Shown in pieces: positions 15,261 through 22,631 of a DNA stretch of 32,766 nt. Origin of the DNA: Gammaproteobacteria bacterium (GTDB taxonomy: Bacteria; Pseudomonadota; Gammaproteobacteria; Acidiferrobacterales; Sulfurifustaceae). The translations under genes and the position numbers were made by a program. The stretch is taken from positions 1 to 32,766 of the forward strand of contig SCRL01000044.1 in the NCBI GenBank assembly GCA_004298065.1, read 5' to 3'. Under the pieces are notes generated by a model. That model saw nothing but the letters and a program-made list of their open reading frames with translations. It searched no databases and had not been told where the DNA came from. Numbering within the stretch: position 1 is the stretch's first letter; each line of letters begins with the position of its first letter.

Positions 15261-16313
15261 TCAGGACTTCCCGGATACGCCGGCCTCGGCGAACGTGGCC
15301 ATGCCGTTGTGCAGCGCGCACGCCAGGCGCAACAGCGGCACCGTCACGGCCGCGCCGCTGCCCTCGCCGAGACGCATGCCGAGATCGAGTAGTGGGTGCG
15401 CCTCAAGCGCCGCGAGCATGCGCGCGTGACCCGGCTCGGCCGAGGCATGGGAATAAAAGAACCACTCGCCCGCATCCGGGCGGCGGCGCACCGCCGCCAG
15501 CGCCGCGACGGTGGCAATAAAGCCGTCAACCAGCACCGGCAGACCCATCTGCGCGCAGGCGATGTAACTACCCGTGAGCGCGGCGATCTCGAAGCCACCA
15601 AGCCGACGCAGTGCTTCCAGCGGATCGGCGAGACTGCCGTTGTGCCGCGCGAGCGCGCGGCGAATAACTTCCGCCTTGCGACCGACACCCGCGACATCGA
15701 GACCCGTGCCCGGCCCCGCCAGCGACTCGGCCGGTGCTTCCAGCAGCGCGCAGGCGAGCGCCGCGGCCGAGGTCGTATTACCGATGCCCATTTCGCCGCC
15801 AATATAAAGTTGCCCGTCCGCCAGCCGGGCGCGCTCGGCGCTGTGGCGACCGATGTGCAGGGCGCGCACAAGCTGTTCTTCGGACATGGCGGAATCGATC
15901 GTGAAGTTTGCGGTTCCCGGTCCGAGTCGCTGCTGAAGCACGCCATCCAGCGGACCGGGGTCGTTCACCGTGCCGAGGTTCATCACCTCGAGCGTGGCGC
16001 CGAGCTCGCGCGCAAGCACACTGATGGCGGCGCCGCCGCGCGCGAAGTTGCGCACCATCTCGACGGTGACGGATTGCGGGAACGCCGACACGCCTTCGGC
16101 GGCAACACCGTGGTCCGCGGCGAACACGGAGATGCGCACACGGTCGATGCGCGGCTGCGACGATCCCTGCATCGCCGCGAGCCGTATGGCGACCGATTCC
16201 AGACGGCCGAGCGCGCCCGGCGGTTTGGTGAGCTGGCCCTGACGCTCCTCGGCCGCGCGGCGCGCGGCGTCGTTCAACGACGCGGCAGGAACATTCAACC
16301 AGTCGGCATTCAC
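15261..16313 (-). CDS. cobT: Nicotinate-nucleotide:dimethylbenzimidazole phosphoribosyltransferase CobT
   Basis: This 350-aa cytoplasmic enzyme converts dimethylbenzimidazole and nicotinate mononucleotide to alpha-ribazole phosphate, using the base made by BluB. Seen: [13 protein letters not shown] near the start, [50 protein letters not shown] and the catalytic glutamate in [11 protein letters not shown]317 with this start. The GTG at 16313 is chosen because AGGAG lies 7 nt upstream and the product begins at the usual family position; an in-frame ATG at 16361 gives an unlikely extension. It is the first gene after the second cobalamin riboswitch. The gene before it in the genome, cobU, has a separate upstream context. 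Confidence 0.95.
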   Translation of the reverse strand: MNADWLNVPAASLNDAARRAAEERQGQLTKPPGALGRLESVAIRLAAMQGSSQPRIDRVRISVFAADHGVAAEGVSAFPQSVTVEMVRNFARGGAAISVLARELGATLEVMNLGTVNDPGPLDGVLQQRLGPGTANFTIDSAMSEEQLVRALHIGRHSAERARLADGQLYIGGEMGIGNTTSAAALACALLEAPAESLAGPGTGLDVAGVGRKAEVIRRALARHNGSLADPLEALRRLGGFEIAALTGSYIACAQMGLPVLVDGFIATVAALAAVRRRPDAGEWFFYSHASAEPGHARMLAALEAHPLLDLGMRLGEGSGAAVTVPLLRLACALHNGMATFAEAGVSGKS

Positions 16314-16452
16314 GGAAATTCTCCTGACTTCAAAAATGCAGACATGCACGGACATACCCATGCAGGCGTGCGTTACAACAGCAATGCGTGAAAACGGAAT
16401 GGACGGGGCGGCTAGGCGCGCAACCCTGTTGCCCTCCGCAACATTGCATCGT
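16314..16452 (-). promoter_or_regulatory. Leader between riboswitch and cobT
   Basis: This 139-nt stretch contains the cobT SD (AGGAG, 16321-16325) and, just after the aptamer, three short arms GTTGC (16442-16438), GCAAC (16432-16428) and GTTGC (16424-16420). The middle arm can pair with either flank, giving mutually exclusive 5-bp hairpins. No T-run is present, so transcription termination is not obvious. It is not as persuasive as the btuB platform. Confidence 0.3.
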
Positions 16453-16640
16453 GCTTCAGGCCGGTCTCCGGGCTTGCGAGCGTTCTGTTTCGCGAATCGC
16501 CTTCCCGCGTCACAACGCGCAGTGGCGGATGATTCGCTTGAACTCGCTTACCGTTGCGGGGGCAGCGCCGGCCTTGCCGTGAAGGCGCACCGGCTTCCCG
16601 TTTCATTCCTCGGACGAGTGTCCTCGGAACACCTGAAAGC
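16453..16640 (-). ncRNA. Cobalamin riboswitch upstream of cobT
   Basis: Read on the minus strand: the 5' P1 arm GCTTTCAGG (16640-16632) pairs with the 3' arm CCTGAAGC (16460-16453) with one bulged base. Between them lie AATGAAACGGGAAGCCGGTG, the CCCCCGCAACGGTAAGCGAG segment and the B12 box GCCACTG (16526-16520). The core is nearly identical to the riboswitch before btuB, while the variable stem-loops differ, which suggests an old duplication or strong constraint. It is expected to repress cobT-cobC-cobS when adenosylcobalamin is plentiful. Confidence 0.96.
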
Positions 16641-16646
16641 GTGGGA

Positions 16647-16675
16647 AATCTAGAGGGTGCCCTTATGGCTGTCAA
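16647..16675 (-). promoter_or_regulatory. Sigma70 promoter of the cobT riboswitch operon
   Basis: On the minus strand, TTGACA (16675-16670), a 17-bp spacer and TAGATT (16652-16647). The -35 is a perfect match and lies 24 bp beyond the cobU stop. Transcription would start just before the riboswitch P1. It mirrors the promoter at 4751-4779 and indicates that cobTCS is transcribed separately from cobU. Confidence 0.8.
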
Positions 16676-16699
16676 GCAGCCTGGAAGCGATGCACCGAA

Positions 16700-17215
16700 T
16701 CAGTTCGACTTGAGCACCAGCGGCAGGCCGGCCGCGACCAGGGTCACACGATCGCATAATTTCGCCAAGTCCTGGTGCAGCCGGCCGGCCTCGTCGCAGA
16801 ACCGGCGCGTCAGCTCGCCCATTGGCACCACGCCGAGTCCGACTTCGTTGCTCACGAGAATGACATGGCCGGGCGATGCCGGGAGCGTATCGAGCAGCGC
16901 CTGGCGTTCGCGCGCGAAGCGTTGCGTATCATCGGCGTGCAGCAGATTGGAAAGCCAGAGCGTGAGACAATCGATCAGCAAACAGCGATCAGGCGCGGCG
17001 TGCGCGCGCAGCGCCGCCGCCAGCGCCAGCGGCTCTTCCGCAAGCTCCCAGTCGGCGGGACGATTCGCCTGGTGGCGGCGGATGCGCTCGGCCATCTCTG
17101 CATCGCCCGGCGCGCCGGTCGCGACGAAAATAACGCGCAATCCGGATTCGCGCGCGCGCCGCTCCGCCAGCCCGCTCTTGCCCGAGCGGGCGCCGCCAAG
17201 GATCAGCTCCTTCAT
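16700..17215 (-). CDS. cobU: Adenosylcobinamide kinase / phosphate guanylyltransferase CobU
   Basis: This 171-aa bifunctional enzyme phosphorylates adenosylcobinamide and then adds GMP, giving the GDP form that CobS uses. Seen: Walker A GGARSGKS (7-14), VIFVATGAPGDAEMAERI, the guanylylated histidine H48 in RIRRHQANRP, the Walker B-like LLIDCLTLWLSNLL and VSNEVGLGVVP. Size is normal for CobU/CobP. It starts 25 nt after ampE on the same strand and ends just before the promoter of the cobT riboswitch, so it seems attached to the ampD-ampE unit and not to the riboswitch operon. No strong SD is visible before its ATG. That leaves its B12 regulation unexplained by the sequence. Confidence 0.95.
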   Translation of the reverse strand: MKELILGGARSGKSGLAERRARESGLRVIFVATGAPGDAEMAERIRRHQANRPADWELAEEPLALAAALRAHAAPDRCLLIDCLTLWLSNLLHADDTQRFARERQALLDTLPASPGHVILVSNEVGLGVVPMGELTRRFCDEAGRLHQDLAKLCDRVTLVAAGLPLVLKSN

Positions 17216-17239
17216 GGGAATATGGCCGGAAGGCCGCTG

Positions 17240-18172
17240 CTACACCGAGAAGATGCCCAGGATGTGGGCGATCTCCATCAGCGTGCCGATCGCGAGCCAC
17301 AGCAGCAGCACCCGCCACACCAGCGCCACGACGCGGCGCACGTGGCCCGCGTCGGGCACGACGGTAAGCTCGGCGGGCCTTACTTCGTATTCGCCCTCTT
17401 CCGGCAACACCTCGCAGGACTGCATATGCATGGCGCCGAAACCCGAAGCCAGCAGCGGGCCGCTGTTGATGTCCGACCACACGCCCATGCGCCGGCGCCA
17501 GCAGTGCAGCGCGTCTTCGAAACTGCCCATGAGCGCGTACGACAGCGCCGTCACGCGCGCCGGCAACCAGCCGAGCACGTCATCGAAACGGGCGGCGGCC
17601 CAGCCGAACTCGGCGAAGCGCTCGTAGCGATGACCCCAGAGCATGTCGAGAATGCTGGAGAGACGCTGCAACACGGCGCCGAAGGGGCCGAGCAGCAGGA
17701 ACCAGAACAACGGCGAGATGACGAGCGAATTTCCTTGCCGGAGCACGGTCTCGACGGTAGCGCGTGCGATGGCGGCCTCGGTCTGTTCCGAGGCGTTCTT
17801 GCCGCTCAACTCCTTCAAGTGTTCGTTGGCTTCCGCCAGGTTGCCGCTCTCGAGCCCCTCGGACACGGCGCTGGCGCTGCGCCCGAGCCGATAGATATCG
17901 AGACAGAGATAGAGCACAAAGACGTCGAAAGCGAAACGCAGCACGCTGCTTAATTCACCCAGCACATAGCGCACGAGCAACATACCGACGAGCAGCGGCA
18001 GCGTGGCGAGCAGCACCGCGCCGATGCCGTGCACGCGCTTGCCGCCGTTGAAACGTTCCTCGATGGATTCCGCCCAGTCGCGGTACCAACTGAACGGCTT
18101 AATGCCCTGGCGGTCCGGCAGGTAGCGGTCCAGGGCCACGGCCAAAAGAATGGCAATCAGTGTTTCGCTCAT
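17240..18172 (-). CDS. ampE: AmpE-like inner-membrane protein (CbiB/CobD superfamily)
   Basis: This 310-aa membrane protein starts MSETLIAILLAVALDRYLPD, with hydrophobic segments near 45-70, 75-95, 150-175 and 285-305. It follows ampD on the same strand, the ampDE arrangement known from enterics and pseudomonads, where AmpE is a membrane protein linked to beta-lactamase induction and murein recycling with an unclear mechanism. It shares the motif GWAAARFDDVLGWLPARVTA with CbiB at 11458-12375, where the same stretch reads [20 protein letters not shown]. It lacks the GEPxxxHP segment of true CbiB near the N-terminus. Position before cobU makes a B12 role conceivable, but the ampD link argues for AmpE. 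No SD is evident before the ATG. Confidence 0.8.
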   Translation of the reverse strand: MSETLIAILLAVALDRYLPDRQGIKPFSWYRDWAESIEERFNGGKRVHGIGAVLLATLPLLVGMLLVRYVLGELSSVLRFAFDVFVLYLCLDIYRLGRSASAVSEGLESGNLAEANEHLKELSGKNASEQTEAAIARATVETVLRQGNSLVISPLFWFLLLGPFGAVLQRLSSILDMLWGHRYERFAEFGWAAARFDDVLGWLPARVTALSYALMGSFEDALHCWRRRMGVWSDINSGPLLASGFGAMHMQSCEVLPEEGEYEVRPAELTVVPDAGHVRRVVALVWRVLLLWLAIGTLMEIAHILGIFSV

Positions 18173-18236
18173 GAGGATTCAGGAATTTGCCGGTGGGGAT
18201 ACTTTACCGATGGGCGCGCGAGCATGGCAAGCGAGG

Positions 18237-18785
18237 CTAAGCGCATAGAGCACGATACTGTTGCCAGTCGAAATGCGGACCGGGATCGGTCTTGCGTCCC
18301 GGCGAGATGTCGGCATGGCCGTACAGGCGATCCGAAGTGATGGCAGGATAAATTTCACGGATCGCGCGCGTGAGCTCCGCGAGCACTTGATATTGAATGG
18401 GCTCGAACGGCCGGTCGTCCGCGCCTTCGAGCTCGATGCCGATCGAAAAGTCGTTAACCCGCGTGCGGCCCTCGCAGCAGGACTGGCCGGCGTGCCAAGC
18501 GCGCCGGTGCAGCGGCACGAACTGGATCACCTCACCATTGCGACGGATCAGCAGATGGGCGGAGACGCGGTGATCCGCGATCTCCCGATAATAAGGATGA
18601 TCCGCCGGGTTGAGGGTATTGCTGAACAGCTGTTCGATGCCCGGCCCGCCGAATTCGCCGGGGGGCAGGCTGATGGAGTGGATCACCAGCACTTCAGGAG
18701 AGGCGTCCTCCGGTCTGTCATCGCAATTGGGCGACGGCACGTAGCGCACGCCCTGAACCAACCCGCTGGCCGAATCAATTTTCAT
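18237..18785 (-). CDS. ampD: AmpD, 1,6-anhydro-N-acetylmuramyl-L-alanine amidase
   Basis: This 182-aa cytoplasmic zinc amidase cleaves the peptide from anhydro-muropeptides during cell-wall recycling. Seen: zinc ligands H36 (VLVIHSISLPP), H157 (YGHADISPGR) and D167 (KTDPGPHFDW), and the catalytic glutamate E119 or nearby in SIGIELEG, with the AmpD-type CEGR and NDFSIGIELEG stretches. These positions are within three residues of those in E. coli AmpD. There is no signal peptide, as expected for the cytosolic enzyme. It lies 35 nt after the tRNA-Thr gene on the same strand, with ampE 64 nt downstream. No promoter between tRNA and ampD was recognised, so read-through from the tRNA is possible. 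Confidence 0.96.
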   Translation of the reverse strand: MKIDSASGLVQGVRYVPSPNCDDRPEDASPEVLVIHSISLPPGEFGGPGIEQLFSNTLNPADHPYYREIADHRVSAHLLIRRNGEVIQFVPLHRRAWHAGQSCCEGRTRVNDFSIGIELEGADDRPFEPIQYQVLAELTRAIREIYPAITSDRLYGHADISPGRKTDPGPHFDWQQYRALCA

Positions 18786-18820
18786 GGCACCACGCGAGAG
18801 TCATGGGAAATCCCGAGGAA

Positions 18821-18896
<76 letters not shown>

Positions 18897-18972
18897 AAGG
18901 ATTTGGCCGCCAACGCGCGGGGCAGCAGTATATTCACATTCGGCGGCATGGGCTACCGCCGGCATCCGGTTG

Positions 18973-19413
18973 CTAGTTGTGGCGGTTCGGTTTTCCGTGC
19001 CGCAGCCGGACAATGACGTCCACGCGTTCGAGATCGGCGCCCTCGGGCAGCGGCGGCAACTTGGTCACCTGTACCTGCTCGGCATCGATGTCGCGCAGCT
19101 CGCCGGTTTCGACATCGAAGAAATGATGGTGCGCGGCCGTGTTGGGGTCGTAAAACACCCGATTCGGATCGGCGATGACCTCGCGAATAACGCCCTTCTC
19201 CGTCAACAGTCCAAGGGTGTTGTAGACCGTGGCCTTCGAGACGCGCCGGTCCGAGGCATTCACCAGACGAAACACTTCTTCCGCCGAAAGGTGAGTGCAC
19301 CGCTCAAGCAGGAGTCGGGTAATGAGAAGCCGCTGAGACGTCGGCTGTATGCCATGTCGACGCAAGACGCCCGCAACATCCACCGGATTTTCGATTTTAG
19401 GCAGGTGTAACAT
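18973..19413 (-). CDS. Fur-family transcriptional regulator (Irr/PerR-like)
   Basis: This 146-aa DNA-binding repressor has the Fur winged helix: GIQPTSQRLLITRLLL, HLSAEEVFRLV and the recognition helix RRVSKATVYNTLGLL (57-71). The dimerisation half contains AAHHHFFDVETGELRDI with three histidines at 95-97, the metal- or haem-binding signature of Irr and PerR proteins. The single cysteine is C39; the CxxC structural-zinc pairs of Fur and Zur are absent, so this is not classic Fur. Known Irr proteins sense haem and iron, and PerR senses peroxide; which applies cannot be decided. No SD precedes the ATG at 19413, and a TATACT -10-like box (19427-19422) lies so close that a near-leaderless mRNA is possible. 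Its targets cannot be read from the window. Confidence 0.88.
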   Translation of the reverse strand: MLHLPKIENPVDVAGVLRRHGIQPTSQRLLITRLLLERCTHLSAEEVFRLVNASDRRVSKATVYNTLGLLTEKGVIREVIADPNRVFYDPNTAAHHHFFDVETGELRDIDAEQVQVTKLPPLPEGADLERVDVIVRLRHGKPNRHN

Positions 19414-19734
19414 TTAAAATAAGTATAAATCAGACAAGTTACTAAGTCGAACTTTCACGGTAAAAACCAGAAAATTTCGCCGAATCGTCATAAAAATCTG
19501 TTGAAATTCGGCTAACTCAGCTAAATTTCGAACTCCATGGAACACCTTATTTCTGTGCTAATCCTGTATTACTCGATGAGGCTATTCATCCGACGATGAC
19601 AAGAACGGATAACCGCATTGTCAGCACTTTCTACCGTTTAGCGGCTTCCGGCCCTGATATCGTTGCGAAGCCTCAATCACCGATTAGACTAGGTACTTAA
19701 CACGAACCTATATAAGGCCTTTCCAGCGTAATTG
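19414..19734. promoter_or_regulatory. AT-rich intergenic region between the Fur-type regulator and the pilus operon
   Basis: These 321 bp hold no gene that I can support and are far more AT-rich than their surroundings. Repeated elements may be operators: AAATTTCG at 19472-19479 and 19523-19530; GAAATT/AATTTC flanking an interrupted palindrome (19503-19529); and GCCGAAT (19479-19485) opposite ATTCGGC (19506-19512). A weak sigma70-like pair, TTGCGA (19663-19668) and TAGACT (19685-19690) with a 16-bp spacer, could serve fimT. A divergent control region is inferred. Confidence 0.45.
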
Positions 19735-20370
19735 ATGAGGTATCAACGATTACATCTGGACGTCATCGACAAAAAACCGGTTTTTATCTCGCCATCGTTT
19801 CCGTTTGTCTGCAGAAATGCACCGTCTGTCAAACCGTCCGTCTGCCGTATTTATCCGTTCGTCGAAAGATACAAGTTTGGCAACGGTTTCACGCTTATTG
19901 AGCTGATCATTACACTAACGATCGCTGGAATTCTGATTGCGTTGGCCGCCCCGGCCATGCAGACGTTCATCGCCAATCAACGTCTGACCACCCAGGCGAA
20001 TGAACTAATAGCGGATATCAACCTCGCGCGTAGCGAAGCAATCAAACGGGCAACCAATTCGGGTGTTTGCGCCTCAAGTACCGGAACAAGCTGTAGCGGT
20101 TCATGGGATAACGGATGGATCATCTTCATAGATGCCGATAATTCACGCACCTGGAGCAGCGGAGATAGCGTACTGCGAGTACACGAATCCCTGACGGGCA
20201 GCGTCGCCATGAGCAGCTCAGCGACGCTCGTGATATTCGGCGCCTCTGGACTTCTCGATAGAGGCACGGGTGCCGGCGACTATACGTTGTGCAATAGCCA
20301 GATCGGACAGTCCCGAATTATCAACATAACCACCACAGGACGTCCATCCATGACCTCGGGGACGTGCTGA
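19735..20370 (+). CDS. fimT: FimT/GspH-type minor pseudopilin with an unusually long leader
   Basis: The mature part is a clear type IV prepilin: GFTLIELIITLTIAGILIALAA follows the KFGNG/F cleavage site, with the class A methylated Phe and Glu5, then a GspH/FimT domain (about residues 75-205) with cysteine pairs near CASSTGTSC and the C-terminal end. FimT is a minor pilin that helps prime pilus assembly, and some FimT proteins bind DNA for natural transformation. The open frame begins at ATG 19735 (a TTG at 19732 is also possible), giving a leader of about 51 residues; most prepilin leaders have 6-25. No other in-frame ATG or GTG lies nearer the cleavage site, and no good SD is seen. Start is therefore uncertain. 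It is first in the pilV-pilW-pilX-pilY1-pilE operon. Confidence 0.8.
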   Translation: MRYQRLHLDVIDKKPVFISPSFPFVCRNAPSVKPSVCRIYPFVERYKFGNGFTLIELIITLTIAGILIALAAPAMQTFIANQRLTTQANELIADINLARSEAIKRATNSGVCASSTGTSCSGSWDNGWIIFIDADNSRTWSSGDSVLRVHESLTGSVAMSSSATLVIFGASGLLDRGTGAGDYTLCNSQIGQSRIINITTTGRPSMTSGTC

Positions 20371-20378
20371 GGGAAGAC

Positions 20379-20906
20379 ATGATGCGAACCGAAACAGCAT
20401 CGTCCTTAGATCGGTCTGCACAGCGTGGCTTCAGCCTGATCGAAGTGCTGGTGGCGCTGCTCGTGCTCTCCGTCGGCCTGCTCGGCCTGGCCGCGTTGCA
20501 GACCACGGGGCTCGCGTTCAATCACCAGTCGTACGAGCGCACGCAGGCGGTGCTCCAGGCCTACGACATCATCGACCGCATGCGTGCCAACAAAAGCGGC
20601 ACCGGTGGAACGATCAACGCTACCTACGACTCCGTGGCACTCGGAAACCAGCCCACGGTCAGCGTGGATTGCACTTCTTTGCCCTGCGATGGTGGCCAAC
20701 TCGCTACATATGACATCAACCGGTGGAATGCCGCGAATGCCAGCATCCTGGCGGAAGGCAAAGGTGCCATCTGCAAGGGAACCTACACGAACGATGCCAA
20801 CGGCTATCCTTCGAGCTGCTCGGTGACCGGCTCGATATACCGCGTTGCCGTTACCTGGAAGGAAAAGGACATCTACATGCGTCTCGACGTGGAGACGCAA
20901 CCATGA
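20379..20906 (+). CDS. pilV: PilV-type minor pilin
   Basis: This 175-aa minor pilin has a prepilin site SAQRG/FSLIEVLVALLVLSVGLLGLAAL at about residue 17 and the PilV N-domain pattern that continues into QTTGLAFNHQSYERTQAVLQAYDIIDRMRAN. The C-terminal half carries the cysteines of CTSLPC and SSCSV. PilV, PilW, PilX and FimU/FimT form a priming complex at the pilus tip with PilY1. The ATG at 20379 is chosen over the GTG at 20364 because GAGGGA lies 5 nt upstream; a second ATG follows at once. The stop overlaps the pilW start by 4 nt. The cytosolic PilD-type peptidase that would process it is not in this window. Confidence 0.92.
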   Translation: MMRTETASSLDRSAQRGFSLIEVLVALLVLSVGLLGLAALQTTGLAFNHQSYERTQAVLQAYDIIDRMRANKSGTGGTINATYDSVALGNQPTVSVDCTSLPCDGGQLATYDINRWNAANASILAEGKGAICKGTYTNDANGYPSSCSVTGSIYRVAVTWKEKDIYMRLDVETQP

Positions 20907-21997
20907 ACGGACGCCATGCCGGGAAATGCCCACATCGGCAGATAGCCGGTCTTTCGATCGTCGAGCTGATGGTGGCCTTGACCATCGGCCTGATCCTGCT
21001 GCTGGCACTCACGCGCCTCTTCGTAATCAGCCGCAGCACGTACACGCTTGAAGAAAGTCTCGCCCGGGTCCAGGAGAGTGGACGATTCGCCATGGAATTC
21101 CTGGCGCAGGATATTCGCATGGCCGGTTACGCCGGCTGCAGCGCCAACCTGAGCGGGACGCAGGTGGGCAATCTGGTCGATCCGCCGGCTAGCCCCACAA
21201 CATTCAACCCCGATGGTCTCAGCGCTTACAAATATACCTGCTCCTCGTCCTGTTCCGGGGCGCTGACCGAGTGGGATCCGGACCTGCCGTCCGACTATTT
21301 CCCGAGCGGCAGCAGCGAAATACAGCCCATCGCCGGCAGCGATGTCATCATCATTCAGCGCGCGGACACGCTCAGCACCCATCTCACGGGAAACGCCACG
21401 CCCAGCAATGCCAACATCCAGATCATCAATACCACCGAGCTCGCGGGTAACATTTCTGTCGGCGACATCCTCATGGTGTCGGACTGCAAGGCCGCGGACA
21501 TCATCAAGGTAAACAGCGCCTCTTCGGGCAGCGGCAAGAAGACCGTCACCCACATCTACAATCCGACCAATAACAAACTCACGCATTCCTACGGCAACGA
21601 CGCCGAGATCATGAAGTTGATATCGCGTGTCTATTTCGTCGGCCGGCGAAGCAACAGCACAAGCAATCCACCCTCGCTCTACCGGCGCGAGATCGGCAAT
21701 GGTGGAAACCTGGTAGCTCAGGAACTGGTTGAAGGCGTCAACGTAATGCGATTTGCATACGGCGAGGACACGACCGGCGACAAGGTTCCGGACATCTATC
21801 GCAATCCGTCTTCGGTCGGCAATTGGCGCAAGGTGATGTCCGTACGCGTCGGACTCCTGGTGGCCACCACGAGTAACGTCGACCAGGAAGCAGACACACG
21901 CACCTATGACCTGGCCGGCAACGCCGCCGGCCCCTACAACGACAAGCAACGCCGGCGGGCATTCAATTCCACCGTCCAGGTACGCAACCATTTCTGA
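20903..21997 (+). CDS. pilW: PilW-type minor pilin
   Basis: This 364-aa pilin-like protein has a prepilin site QIAG/LSIVELMVALTIGLILLLAL. The variant first mature residue is Leu, with Glu5 kept, which is normal for PilW. Next comes ESGRFAMEFLAQDIRMAGYAGC, a strongly conserved PilW segment, then a long beta-rich domain ending in VMSVRVGLLVATTSN and RRAFNSTVQVRN, also characteristic. The ATG at 20903 overlaps the pilV stop (ATGA); frames running further upstream lie inside pilV. PilW acts with PilX, PilV and PilY1 in pilus assembly. The stop is 9 nt before pilX. Confidence 0.93.
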   Translation: MNGRHAGKCPHRQIAGLSIVELMVALTIGLILLLALTRLFVISRSTYTLEESLARVQESGRFAMEFLAQDIRMAGYAGCSANLSGTQVGNLVDPPASPTTFNPDGLSAYKYTCSSSCSGALTEWDPDLPSDYFPSGSSEIQPIAGSDVIIIQRADTLSTHLTGNATPSNANIQIINTTELAGNISVGDILMVSDCKAADIIKVNSASSGSGKKTVTHIYNPTNNKLTHSYGNDAEIMKLISRVYFVGRRSNSTSNPPSLYRREIGNGGNLVAQELVEGVNVMRFAYGEDTTGDKVPDIYRNPSSVGNWRKVMSVRVGLLVATTSNVDQEADTRTYDLAGNAAGPYNDKQRRRAFNSTVQVRNHF

Positions 21998-22006
21998 GAA
22001 ACAACC

Positions 22007-22576
22007 ATGGCCCGCACCTATCCTTTGATTCCAACAGCGACTCGCCAACATGGCGTGGCACTGGTGATGGCGCTTGTGTTCCTGCTGCTGCTCACCATCA
22101 TCGGCATCACGGCACTCAACACCACCTCGCTCGAGGAGAAAATGGCCGGCAACGTCAAGGACCGGAATCTCGCCTTCCAAGCCGCGGAGTCCGCCCTGAT
22201 CGTGGCCGAGAACTGGATTTACACCCAGATCGGCAAACCGGTTTTTCCCAATAACAGCATCGGACTGTATACGCCCGTGACCTCCGACACCGACGCCAAC
22301 CCAAATTGGAAAGACTCGACTTGGTCCACCAACAACGTGGTGATCTACCCCAGTACCCCGGGACAGACCGTCAGCGGGTCGCTGGGCAAAATTCAGACCC
22401 AACCCAAGTACATCGTCGAAGACATGGGCGAGGTCCCGGAAAGCGGCGGCAGTGTGGTGACCTCGGCCAGCTACAAGGGCAAGGGTACCACCATGCTGCG
22501 GATTACCGCCCGTGGCACGGGCGGTACGGATGCCGCCGTGGTCATGCTGCAATCCACCTATGCGCGCGCATTCTGA
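22007..22576 (+). CDS. pilX: PilX-type minor pilin
   Basis: This 189-aa protein has a short basic leader and the prepilin-like site RQHG/VALVMALVFLLLLTIIGI, then ALNTTSLEEKMAGNVKDRNLAFQAAESAL, which is the diagnostic PilX segment. Residue 5 of the mature protein is Val rather than Glu, common for PilX. The C-terminus YARAF resembles other PilX ends. PilX bridges PilY1 to the other minor pilins. The stop is followed after about 55 nt by pilY1 and its strong SD. It is encoded in the pilV-pilW-pilX-pilY1 order seen in Pseudomonas. Confidence 0.93.
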   Translation: MARTYPLIPTATRQHGVALVMALVFLLLLTIIGITALNTTSLEEKMAGNVKDRNLAFQAAESALIVAENWIYTQIGKPVFPNNSIGLYTPVTSDTDANPNWKDSTWSTNNVVIYPSTPGQTVSGSLGKIQTQPKYIVEDMGEVPESGGSVVTSASYKGKGTTMLRITARGTGGTDAAVVMLQSTYARAF

Positions 22577-22631
22577 CAAATACACGCGCACCGCGGTGAA
22601 AACGCGCGGTATCGGCATTAAGGAGGCCTCC

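Noticed and set aside
18897-18972. Terminator for the Fur-type regulator (CGGCGG/CCGCCG stem)
   Set aside because: Only about 6 bp of stem with no T-run; more likely the region carries the tRNA promoter.
19735-19890. A frameshifted, broken fimT
   Set aside because: The frame is open from 19735 through the prepilin site to the stop, so there is no direct evidence of breakage; the long leader is reported as a finding instead.
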